Program-made: the position numbers and the translations under genes | Shown: positions 17,025-23,612 of the stretch, piece by piece | How positions within the stretch are numbered: position 1 is the first letter of the stretch | Layout of the letters: each line of letters opens with the position of its first letter | Notes under the pieces: generated by a model | Database searches by the model: none | What the model saw: the letters and a program-made list of their open reading frames with translations, nothing else | Told to the model about the DNA's origin: nothing | DNA from: Planctomycetota bacterium | GTDB lineage: Bacteria > Planctomycetota > Phycisphaerae > WQYP01 | NCBI GenBank assembly: GCA_021785435.1 | Contig: JAJYFE010000020.1 | Location: 1 to 40,404 of the forward strand | DNA: 40,404 bases | Direction of reading: 5' to 3'

Positions 17025-18269
17025 TTGGATTGGTTCGCAGTGTCCAGCACCGAGAAACTCGAGGCTCTGCTGCCAGAAAGTTTAACTCCCCCGACTCGGC
17101 CGGCGGATGGACCACCAGGGGAAGCGGCGGACTGGCTTAAAACAGTGCCTGCGGCGCCCGCCGTATACGCGCTGCTTGATGTCGATGGAAACCCCGTTCT
17201 GCTGGGATCCACGGCTAATCTGCGTCACGCCTGGGCGCGGCGTCTGAGCACCTCGTCGGCGCTGGCCGCGCCGCCGCGCCCGGATGACCGGGCGCTAACC
17301 GCATGTGTCCGGTATCGTCGGATTGGCAACGCGTTCGCCGCGAATTGGTGGTATTACCGCTGCGCCCGCCGGCTGTTTCCGGGGCGTTATCGCCAAATGC
17401 TGCTCTGGAAACCCGCGTGGTTTATCTGGCTGGACAGCCAGGACATCTGGCCGCGCTGGCGCATTGGTCCGAGCGCCAGCCGCTGCCATCAGGCCTGTTT
17501 CGGTCCCTTGCCGGGCCGGGCCTGCGCCCAGAATCTGCTGACCGGACTGGAAGACCTTTTTGACCTGTGCCGCTATTACGACATCCTTCGCCAGGCCCCG
17601 CAGGCGAGCGCCTGCCCCTATAAAGATATGGGCAAATGCCCGGCTCCGTGCGATGGCAGCATCAGCCGCGACGCCTACCTCGAACAGCTGCGCCGGACCG
17701 CGGAATTCCTGTCCAGTTTCACCTTTCAGTCCGCGGGTCAGGCCGGGGCGGCCGGGGTTGAGTCCACCCGCCATGACCTTACCGCGGCGATGCGTTCCGC
17801 CGCCGCCACGATGGATTTCCATCTGGCGGGGCGTCTGAAAGCGAAGCTGACCCGTCTGGAGGAATTGACGGGAGCGGATTTTCGGCATTTGAATCGTCTG
17901 GATCGTTGCCGGTATCTGGTGCTGCAAAAAGGGTTTACCGCCCGCTGGATCGAACCGTTCCTGGTGCTCCCGCAGCGGATTGAAGTCGGACCGGCCGTGA
18001 AGCGCGCCGCTTTGGCGGAGGCGAGTGAATCATGGTGGCAATGGATTCAGCACCAGCGGACCACCGCGTCGGGACCGGCGCAAGCGTATGAAACGCCCGC
18101 CAGTTGGCCCGTGGAAGAGGTGCTTGGGCTGCTGGCCTGGCATCTGTTTCGCACCCGTGATCCCGGCTGGTATGTGCCCCTGTGGGGAATTGATTCCGCG
18201 GCCAGCCTGGCTGAAGCCGTCCGCGGCTGGCGCCCCGGCGAGACCACGGGCTACAAGGCCGTAACCTAA
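17025..18269 (+). CDS. truncated UvrC/Cho-like protein with degenerate GIY-YIG domain
   Basis: A 414-residue relative of the N-terminal half of UvrC. Residues about 43-110 match the GIY-YIG nuclease layout (APAVYALLDVDGNPVLLGSTANLR), but the second Tyr of YVG is Leu (VLLG). Residues 197-220 (CPYKDMGKCPAPC, then GSISRDAYLE) match the UvrC Cys-rich block CxxYxxxxCxAPC. Residues 252-282 (MRSAAATMDFHLAGRLKAKL) match the UvrB-binding UVR helix pair. The C-terminal RNase H-like nuclease and HhH domains of UvrC are absent, as in E. coli Cho. The start is uncertain: TTG at 17025 or GTG at 17040, neither with a clear ribosome binding site. It may be a repair or processing nuclease, or a catalytically dead adaptor. 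Confidence 0.78.
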   Translation: MDWFAVSSTEKLEALLPESLTPPTRPADGPPGEAADWLKTVPAAPAVYALLDVDGNPVLLGSTANLRHAWARRLSTSSALAAPPRPDDRALTACVRYRRIGNAFAANWWYYRCARRLFPGRYRQMLLWKPAWFIWLDSQDIWPRWRIGPSASRCHQACFGPLPGRACAQNLLTGLEDLFDLCRYYDILRQAPQASACPYKDMGKCPAPCDGSISRDAYLEQLRRTAEFLSSFTFQSAGQAGAAGVESTRHDLTAAMRSAAATMDFHLAGRLKAKLTRLEELTGADFRHLNRLDRCRYLVLQKGFTARWIEPFLVLPQRIEVGPAVKRAALAEASESWWQWIQHQRTTASGPAQAYETPASWPVEEVLGLLAWHLFRTRDPGWYVPLWGIDSAASLAEAVRGWRPGETTGYKAVT

Positions 18270-18322
18270 ATGGAAACGCGTTACGCCCAAAGGCAATCCA
18301 GCCGCCCAGCACCGGCGCGGCA

Positions 18323-18405
18323 GGCGGCTTGGAGGCGGATGGCGCATGGGGCGCCGGACGGCCAGGTAGAGACGTGGCAGGTCTGGAGACCCGCACCACA
18401 GGCTG
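18323..18405. repeat. 83-bp dispersed repeat, copy 2
   Basis: Same orientation as 15865-15947, four mismatches. Its end overlaps by three bases the start of the 186-bp repeat. Confidence 0.85.
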
Positions 18406-18588
18406 ATCGGGTACATGGCATGTTCGGCGGCCCTGCGTGTGTCTTCGCACATGGGCACTTCGCATTGGGGCGCCCCCGGGCGACCAAACTGTTGGGACAT
18501 CGCCGGCTACGCAACGTCCGGGCTTGAACCGGACACGCGCTTGGTGTCGCAGCCATACGGGCAACGGACACGGCGCCACCCGCAAGCG
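18403..18588. repeat. 186-bp direct repeat, left copy
   Basis: It matches 19365-19550 in the same orientation with two mismatches seen (G/A near 18505, T/C near 18546). It contains the strong hairpin GTCCGGGCTTGAACCGGAC (18516-18534), which on the minus strand looks like a tRNA T-arm with loop TTCAAGC, but no tRNA can be folded around it. With the right copy it brackets the DUF433/DUF5615 pair. Confidence 0.9.
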
Positions 18589-18758
18589 GCAGCGGCCACG
18601 CCAATGGCGATCCGTGTGCCCGATCCCGCGAACCCAGGTATTTCGGTGCTACTCACGGAGCAGAGGGACAGCTGCTTCGCCCCGTCGTTTTCTCGGTGTT
18701 CTTCTGTTCCATCGCGCCTGGATGAAAATTGGCGCGCCGCGGACAAACTTTGGCGGTT

Positions 18759-19097
18759 TCACCGCCGACCCAGCACAAGAAAAGCCGCCTCTTCGTCAGC
18801 GTGAAACGCCTGCAGTTGGGGATGGTGCTCTCGCAGGCACGCCGCGATGCGGGCGGTCGAGCAATTGCCGAGGCGCAAGCACACCACCTTCGGCGGGCAT
18901 CCGCGAACAAAGCTTCGCTGGTGGAAATCACTGTCCTTCGAGACGATGGTACAATCGTGTTCCTTGGCCCATGTCCAAATAACCTCGTCGGGTGCTGCGT
19001 GCAGCCCGAGCACGCGGACGTGCTGGGACCCCGGGTATGTGTCCGCGAGCAACGCCACCAGCTTGTGGGAAATGTTTTGATCGAAAAGCAGCTTCAC
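18759..19097 (-). CDS. DUF5615 PIN-like toxin (copy 2, intact)
   Basis: A 112-residue DUF5615 protein, the presumed PIN-fold ribonuclease toxin of a VapC-like pair. The start is a GTG at 19097 reading KLLFDQNISHKLV, with the acidic site Asp near residue 6. Further blocks are HVRVLGLHAAPDEVIWTWA, TIVSKDSDF (second acidic patch) and VVCLRLGNCST. It overlaps the antitoxin stop as GTGA, so it is translationally coupled. The ORF remains open upstream of this GTG, but that region belongs to the antitoxin. Compared with copy 1 at 8071-8402 it is uninterrupted and should be functional. Toxicity is inferred from family and context. Confidence 0.85.
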   Translation of the reverse strand: MKLLFDQNISHKLVALLADTYPGSQHVRVLGLHAAPDEVIWTWAKEHDCTIVSKDSDFHQRSFVRGCPPKVVCLRLGNCSTARIAACLREHHPQLQAFHADEEAAFLVLGRR

Positions 19098-19318
19098 GCC
19101 GGGAGGCTCAGAAGGCGGCGTTCGCGATCGGCCGCAAACTGCAGGCACGCGCCAATATCATCCACCGTCAGTTCTGGAAAATCGGCGATGATATCCTGCG
19201 GCGTCATCCCACTGGCTAGGTATTCGAGCACGTCGTAGACGGTAATGCGCATCCCGCGAATGCAGGGCTTGCCCCCCCGTTTGTCCGGTTCAACAGTGAT
19301 GATTTGGCTGTAATCCAT
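19094..19318 (-). CDS. DUF433 antitoxin-like protein (copy 2)
   Basis: A 74-residue DUF433 protein starting MDYSQIITVEPDKRGGKPC, followed by the hallmark IRGMRITVYDVLEYLASGM and the acidic helix TPQDIIADFPELTVDDIGACL. The open frame continues upstream to 19462, but that part is the 186-bp repeat and has no family sequence. The ATG at 19318 lies 7 nt after a -10 element, predicting a leaderless mRNA. It is coupled to the toxin by a GTGA overlap. The module and its promoter lie wholly between the two 186-bp repeats. It shares the core motif with copy 1 but differs widely elsewhere, so the two are not a recent duplication. Confidence 0.87.
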   Translation of the reverse strand: MDYSQIITVEPDKRGGKPCIRGMRITVYDVLEYLASGMTPQDIIADFPELTVDDIGACLQFAADRERRLLSLPA

Positions 19319-19325
19319 GCGTATA

Positions 19326-19354
19326 ATGGTAGTGTCGGGCGCTGTGCGTTTCAA
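19326..19354 (-). promoter_or_regulatory. putative promoter of the second DUF433/DUF5615 pair
   Basis: On the minus strand TTGAAA (19354-19349), 17-nt spacer, TACCAT (19331-19326). The -10 element ends 7 nt before the ATG at 19318, the same distance as in copy 1. Confidence 0.4.
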
Positions 19355-19364
19355 GCGCCGGGGA

Positions 19365-19550
19365 CTGATCGGGTACATGGCATGTTCGGCGGCCCTGCGT
19401 GTGTCTTCGCACATGGGCACTTCGCATTGGGGCGCCCCCGGGCGACCAAACTGTTGGGACATCGCCAGCTACGCAACGTCCGGGCTTGAACCGGACACGC
19501 GCTTGGCGTCGCAGCCATACGGGCAACGGACACGGCGCCACCCGCAAGCG
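19365..19550. repeat. 186-bp direct repeat, right copy
   Basis: Offset of 962 bp from the left copy, same orientation, two mismatches. The homology starts at CTGATCGGG and ends at CGCAAGCG on both sides; sequence outside differs apart from the 83-bp repeat next to the left copy. Confidence 0.9.
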
Positions 19551-20124
19551 TAATCCCGTTAAGCCGCAAGCGGCTCACCACCGTCGCCTCTGTCACTCGC
19601 GGCTTAGCGCTCGCGACCATTCCTCGTTCATGACGGAACAACTCACCTTTTCGACGGCCCTTCCCGATAGATCTATTCAGCCTGGCGCGCGGGCGGAACG
19701 GGGCTCTCATCCCCCTTGCGTGCCGCAGTCGGCGAGAAGGCATTATGGTACATTTTGTACCATAATATTTGGTGCATTATGTACCATTTTCGCCGGTATC
19801 AGGTACATTCTGTACCATTTCTTCTTTTCGCCCCCACCCTCCTGAAACTTCACAATTATAAATATATCACACCTATCCCCTTTATATAACACGACTTGCG
19901 ACAACCGGTTCGCCCAGATCACGCATTTGGCATGGTCGTTGCAATACAACAAGACTGTGTATTGTGCGCCATGCCCGCCCCGTGTGTTGCGGTGGCGAAG
20001 CGCGGCGGGGAGATGGCCACCTTCCCCAATCGTACTCGCCGTCCGAGGTGGAGACCGGGCCCCATGCGACCACCGCCGGCGCTATGAACGTGGATTTCAC
20101 CCTCACGGGGCAGGAAGTACAGGC
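19551..20124. other. 574-bp gene-free stretch with dyad array and AT-rich patch
   Basis: No convincing gene. It holds the three GGTACA/TGTACC dyads (19742-19816), an unusually AT-rich segment at about 19850-19890, and a short ORF at 20086-20191 (MNVDFTLTGQEVQAWSALRK) that could be a gene remnant just before the receiver-like gene. Confidence 0.7.
19742..19816. promoter_or_regulatory. array of three GGTACA-N3-TGTACC dyads
   Basis: Dyads are GGTACATTTTGTACC (19747-19761), GGTGCATTATGTACC (19771-19785, one mismatch) and GGTACATTCTGTACC (19802-19816). The first extends to 11-bp arms (ATTAT...ATAAT, 19742-19766). Centres are 24 and 31 bp apart. Such arrays are usually operators bound by a dimeric repressor or a replication/partition protein. 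No regulator gene lies next to it and no iteron-like spacing is constant. Confidence 0.6.
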
Positions 20125-20520
20125 GTGGTCCGCCCTACGGAAAGTGTTTTGGTTATCAGCCACGGGCAGAGCCGTGGGCTGCTTTCCCTAGCGGTGCGAC
20201 ACCGGCATGACTGGCGGTGGATGATCGCCGCGCCGCAGGCGGGCGACGATTTGACCAACCTGGTTGGCTGCGTGGCGACTTGGCGGGTGCGGGTGGTGGT
20301 CTTGGAGACGACGGGCGACGGCGACCTGGATTTGATCCGGCGGTTGGGCTCTGCTCAGCCGCCGGTGGAATGCGTCGCTGTCGCCATGCCCGGTTCCACG
20401 GAATTGCGCGACGCCGCCCTTGCCGCCGGCGCCGCCTGCTTTCTGCCCGGCGCCGGCTTGCCCGAAGTGGAAGCCGCCGTGGCCGAAAGGCTTGGAACGC
20501 CCAGTGCGGAGTTCGCATGA
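20125..20520 (+). CDS. receiver-like (CheY-fold) protein lacking the phosphorylation site
   Basis: From a GTG at 20125, with AGGAAG 7 nt upstream, the frame encodes 131 residues. The pattern ESVLVISHG, VRVVVLETTGDGDLDLIRRL, VECVAVAMPG, LRDAALAAGAACFLPGAGLPEVEAAVAERL follows the alternating strand-helix order of response-regulator receiver domains, including the conserved Ala-Gly-Ala turn. The Asp acceptor position is occupied by Glu/Thr-Thr and the conserved Lys before the last helix is replaced by Gly, so it is probably a pseudo-receiver. A start at the more distant ATG 19927 would add unrelated sequence. It overlaps the next small ORF by ATGA. Function is unknown; the family call is moderate. 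Confidence 0.55.
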   Translation: MVRPTESVLVISHGQSRGLLSLAVRHRHDWRWMIAAPQAGDDLTNLVGCVATWRVRVVVLETTGDGDLDLIRRLGSAQPPVECVAVAMPGSTELRDAALAAGAACFLPGAGLPEVEAAVAERLGTPSAEFA

Positions 20521-20648
20521 AAGAGGCCACAGAGGACATGCTATGGCGTCTGTGGCGTTGGCCGCTGAAAGCTGGCCGCTTATGGCTACCCGCTCGATCA
20601 ACGGGGAACCCGCGCCGGAAAAAGTCGAAACCTAATCGAGGCCAATAG
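20517..20648 (+). CDS. small Trp/Arg-rich hypothetical protein coupled by ATGA
   Basis: A 43-residue ORF whose ATG overlaps the stop of the receiver-like gene (ATGA), which favours translational coupling. It reads MKEATEDMLWRLWRWPLKAG and then a strongly basic tail (RRKKSK). The first half could form an amphipathic Trp-rich helix. No family is recognised. It could be a chance ORF. Confidence 0.35.
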   Translation: MKEATEDMLWRLWRWPLKAGRLWLPARSTGNPRRKKSKPNRGQ

Positions 20649-20673
20649 GCGGCTTTTCCGACGCGGTTAACGT

Positions 20674-20752
20674 GGCGCCTGGCCCCCCGGCGGTAAAGAA
20701 GATCCGTGAAACCGACCGGGGGGGCTGGGCCTCCTTGAGAAGAAGGGGCGCC
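20674..20752 (+). ncRNA. candidate structured RNA, nested inverted repeats
   Basis: Three nested complementary blocks can pair: GGCGCC (20674-20679) with GGCGCC (20747-20752), GGCC (20681-20684) with GGCC near 20728-20731, and CCCCGG (about 20685-20690) with CCGGGG (20716-20721). The terminal loop (CGGTAAAGAAGATCCGTGAAA region) is purine-rich. It lies about 165 nt upstream of the first PEP-CTERM gene, in the position of an mRNA leader. It matches no riboswitch I know; GC-rich chance pairing or a dispersed palindrome are alternatives. Confidence 0.3.
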
Positions 20753-20814
20753 GCGGGCGATTAACCACGGCGGATGCAGGCGTAGCCGCCGATGCCATCA
20801 TCGGCGCTGCGAAG

Positions 20815-20829
20815 GTCGCCGCGGGCGAC
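20815..20829. repeat. GTCGCC/GGCGAC palindrome (intergenic)
   Basis: GTCGCCGCGGGCGAC, identical to the copy at 23575-23589, including the following T. A member of the family that also interrupts argH and the GT-C gene. Confidence 0.8.
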
Positions 20830-20872
20830 TAAAGCCCAGGATGGGACACGCAGACGCGGAGACACGGAGAGC

Positions 20873-20890
20873 ACCGGGTGATAACCCGGT
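20873..20890. repeat. ACCGGGTGATAACCCGGT palindrome
   Basis: A near-perfect palindrome 29 nt before the PEP-CTERM start. The core CCGGGTGATAACCCGG recurs exactly at 40058-40073 inside the second TMTC-like gene, and a degenerate form lies at 37779-37793 in its paralogue. Confidence 0.8.
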
Positions 20891-20918
20891 GGTATGCGGA
20901 GAGAGGGACGAACGGACA

Positions 20919-21650
20919 ATGAGGATGAACACTAAATGTTTAGCGGCGATCCTCGCCGCGGCCTTGGCCGCGGGAACCGGCGCGGCGTGGGGAAGCGTTG
21001 ACCCCACGGTCAGCATCGCCATTGGCAACAACACCTTCCAGTCGCTGAACGTGTCCCCCACCCTGTTACCCGGTGGGACTTACGACTTCGGTTCGCAAAC
21101 CGACTATTCGAGTTCAGGTTTCTCCTGGAGCGACCTGACCGTCACGCCCAGTGTGATATCGGAATCGGGATTCGACGTGTACCAGCTAAGCCTGGAGGTG
21201 GATTCGCTGACCAACAGCGGTAGCTTGGCGAGTATCGCCTTTCAATCGGACTACACCGGCTATAACCTGCCTGCCGCTGTATTATTGCAAGGCTCGTTGG
21301 GCGCCGACGTCTCCAATGGAAGCAGCTCGGATGGCATAAGTTATTCCGGCGCCGTTGCGGACAGCGGTGGTTCACCTTCGGCCGCCCTCGGGCCTTGGTC
21401 GGAGGCGCTGGCGACGAACCCTTACTCGCAGGGGTATCAATACACGGATCCTTTAAACATCCAGAGGTACGGCATCGCCGGGCCGACCGACATCACAACG
21501 ATTGGCGGCGCGGAGTTCGCCAATGGGACAACCGTCAACAGCCTTAACCCGGTCACCGATGTGACCACCCCGGAACCGGCCACGCTGGCATTGTTTGTGC
21601 TGGGCGGCCTGGCCCTGCTGTGGCCGCGGCGAAAGCGGCGGAAGTCTTAG
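20919..21650 (+). CDS. PEP-CTERM surface protein 1
   Basis: A 243-residue exported protein. The signal peptide is MRMNTKC followed by an Ala-rich hydrophobic stretch ending near AAWGS. The mature region is rich in Ser, Gly, Thr, Asn and Tyr and probably beta-structured. The C-terminus is a PEP-CTERM sorting signal: TTPEPATLALF, then a hydrophobic span LGGLALLW, then PRRKRRKS. PEP-CTERM proteins are recognised by an exosortase (none in this window) and displayed on the cell surface or in exopolysaccharide. The ATG at 20919 is chosen because GAGAGGGA precedes it and the signal peptide begins there; an in-frame ATG at 20841 would place charged sequence before it. Confidence 0.88.
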   Translation: MRMNTKCLAAILAAALAAGTGAAWGSVDPTVSIAIGNNTFQSLNVSPTLLPGGTYDFGSQTDYSSSGFSWSDLTVTPSVISESGFDVYQLSLEVDSLTNSGSLASIAFQSDYTGYNLPAAVLLQGSLGADVSNGSSSDGISYSGAVADSGGSPSAALGPWSEALATNPYSQGYQYTDPLNIQRYGIAGPTDITTIGGAEFANGTTVNSLNPVTDVTTPEPATLALFVLGGLALLWPRRKRRKS

Positions 21651-22076
21651 GTTATAGGCTATAGGTTATAGGGAATAGGGGATAGGGAATAGGGGTCAGG
21701 GGATGGCCGCCCGTGTTCCGCGAAAACCGGCGGATGATGAAAATGGCGCCAATCCCGATGCATCGGGATAGATAGCTCCCGGTTTACCGGAGGTGGCGTC
21801 CCCGATAACGCCCCGCCCCGCCAACCGCGGGACAGGGCAAAGGGAAAAGTAAAAAGGAACAAATAAGAGACACCGGAAACTGGAGACCGTAAACCAGAAA
21901 CCCGGAACCCCGAAACTGCTGTGGCGATGCAGCCGCGCCGTTGGGACGGGTGAATCAGGAGCGGGAAACTGGAAGCCAGAACCCACTGGCTTGGATCCGT
22001 TCATCCCGGGACGAGCCGGGCCGACCGAAAACAGCGACCAGAAAACATCGGCGGCCCGCTCTTCCCTCTTGCGTGG
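21651..22076. repeat. 426-bp gene-free stretch with low-complexity tracts
   Basis: No gene seen. It begins with degenerate repeats of ATAGGTTATAGG/GAATAGGGG (about 21651-21700), then a purine-rich tract of GAAACTGGAGACC-like words (about 21870-21980). Similar TTAGGAGTTAG tracts flank the GT-C gene at about 32944-33200. Confidence 0.7.
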
Positions 22077-22105
22077 TTGTGTTTTGCGATGTTGCGTTGT
22101 AGTAT
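22077..22105 (+). promoter_or_regulatory. putative promoter of PEP-CTERM gene 2
   Basis: TTGTGT (22077-22082), 17-nt spacer, TAGTAT (22100-22105). The ATG at 22137 follows GGAAGGGG, a clear ribosome binding site. Confidence 0.4.
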
Positions 22106-22136
22106 TTGATTACACCTTTTTTGGAAGGGGAAACTT

Positions 22137-23123
22137 ATGTATCCGTCTAAATCACCCCGAAGCACCCGCGCCATCTTGGCCGCCGCCGCGGCTGCGGCGG
22201 GGATCATTATGGCCGCCGGGAGCGTGGCGCCGCTGAGGGCAAACATACCGTACACGCAAGGCTTTGAGTCGGGTAGCACCAGCGGGTGGACCACCAGCCC
22301 AACCCCCACAAGCGTCACCAACACATCGACGGTCGCGTCCTATCCCTACGGCAGCGGCGGCGACACCTTCGAGTTCGGAAACTTGGCGGCCGCAAGCGGG
22401 GCCTATGGCGCCTCCTACGGCGTGATCACCAACGACACCTCAAAGAACACCTCCGGCTACACCGAGTTCGGTGGTTACACCACGTACCCCGGCTCGTCCT
22501 TCACACAATCGGTGAGCGTCTACGCCTACCTCAGCGGGAACGGGGGTTATGCGCTATGGAGTCCCCCGCAAACGCCAAGCTCGCCCGCCTTCGAAATTCA
22601 GGAAACCGCGGCCAATTTCGGCGGTACGAGCTACAACCCCGCAACGGACGCCAATTTCCAGTTCTACGTGTCCAACCCCGGAAGCGGGAACGTCCTGAAT
22701 GTCGATGTCTCCGGCGGCGATGTCTCCAATGCACCGCTGCTGACCAACATCACCCAAACGGGTTGGTACACGTTTAAGGTAGCCTATGTCAGCAACGGTG
22801 GAACCGCGCCGGCCGGCATCGCCTTCGCCGCCTACAATTCCGCCACCGGCCAGCAGCTGGGCCTGGCGGGTGGCCTGCTCACCTCCGTGCAGAGCCAGGA
22901 CCTCGGCGGCAACGGCTACCTCTGGTTTAATGATTGGCAGAGCGGCTTTGCCGACTCCAGCACCACCGGCGACAACTCCCTGGCCATCGACAATGTGGCC
23001 GCAGCCGAGGGTTCCGTCCCCGAACCCGCCACGCTTTCGCTTCTGGCTTTGGGCGGCCTGGGCCTGCTGGCGCGGCGAAGACGGCGAAGGACGGAAGGGC
23101 ACGGCGACCCGGTGACGCGGTGA
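22137..23123 (+). CDS. PEP-CTERM surface protein 2
   Basis: A 328-residue exported protein. The signal peptide has a basic start (MYPSKSPRSTR) and an Ala-rich core, with likely cleavage near RAN. The mature part starts IPYTQGFESGSTSGWTT and contains YALWSPPQ, FEIQETAANFGG and TGWYTFKVAYVSNGG, a pattern typical of jelly-roll, lectin-like secreted proteins, so a glycan-binding fold is possible. The sorting signal is VPEPATLSLLALGGLGLLARRRRRR, followed by an unusual 10-residue tail (EGHGDPVTR end) that may come from read-through into repeat sequence. The strong GGAAGGGG ribosome binding site fixes the start. Confidence 0.88.
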   Translation: MYPSKSPRSTRAILAAAAAAAGIIMAAGSVAPLRANIPYTQGFESGSTSGWTTSPTPTSVTNTSTVASYPYGSGGDTFEFGNLAAASGAYGASYGVITNDTSKNTSGYTEFGGYTTYPGSSFTQSVSVYAYLSGNGGYALWSPPQTPSSPAFEIQETAANFGGTSYNPATDANFQFYVSNPGSGNVLNVDVSGGDVSNAPLLTNITQTGWYTFKVAYVSNGGTAPAGIAFAAYNSATGQQLGLAGGLLTSVQSQDLGGNGYLWFNDWQSGFADSSTTGDNSLAIDNVAAAEGSVPEPATLSLLALGGLGLLARRRRRRTEGHGDPVTR

Positions 23124-23148
23124 CGCCGCGCGGGCGGGGCCTTGCAGC

Positions 23149-23166
23149 GCGGACTTCCAAGTCTGC
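23149..23166. repeat. GCGGACTTCCAAGTCTGC palindrome
   Basis: Same design as the GCAGACCTCCAGGTCTGC unit of the 48-bp array: 8-bp arms around a CC centre, here with one mismatch. It follows the stop of PEP-CTERM gene 2. Confidence 0.65.
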
Positions 23167-23488
23167 CGCCGGGATCGCCCCCTTCCCGCGGGCCGGTAAC
23201 GGCGGTACAATATCTGGTGGAAAGCCGCCCAAGGAGGCATGCCATGCACCCCGCGCAACCTAATCCTCGATCGCCCAACCTTCCTGGCCCACACCCCCTA
23301 TGGGATGGTCAAGCAAAAACCTTGGCGTTTTTCGGCCGCCGCCACGATCCCGATGCGTCGGGATCATACCGCGCGCGCCCAAGATTGAGACATGGTTGGA
23401 AGGCCCCGTGGGGGGTGGGCCTCTCGCCGCAGCAAGTCGTCCCGCGGAAGCGGGTAAACTGTGGCGACCTGCCCGACTCGACCCAGGG

Positions 23489-23589
23489 CCATGGCGGCCT
23501 GGAAGGCCACCCCCCACCCAAGACCATGGCGGCCTGGAAGGCCGCCCCCCAGATGGGCGGCGCGCCCGCAGCGGGTCGCCGCGGGCGAC
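23489..23589. repeat. duplicated CCATGGCGGCCTGGAAGGCC block plus GTCGCC palindrome
   Basis: The 20-bp block occurs at 23489-23508 and 23524-23543; its core is a palindrome around GG. The GTCGCCGCGGGCGAC element follows at 23575-23589. This region precedes the pseudopilin gene and obscures its start. Confidence 0.75.
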
Positions 23590-23612
23590 TAGGCTTAGGG
23601 GCATCGCCGGCT

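Noticed and set aside
18516..18534. tRNA within the 186-bp repeat
   Set aside because: Only a T-arm-like hairpin (loop TTCAAGC) is present; no acceptor stem or anticodon arm can be paired around it.
19094..19462. 122-residue version of the DUF433 protein
   Set aside because: The first 48 residues come from the 186-bp repeat and the promoter lies inside that part.
18403..19550. integron cassette with attC sites
   Set aside because: The repeats lack convincing RYYYAAC/GTTRRRY core sites, are long, and no integron integrase is adjacent; the XerD-like gene is 16 kb away.
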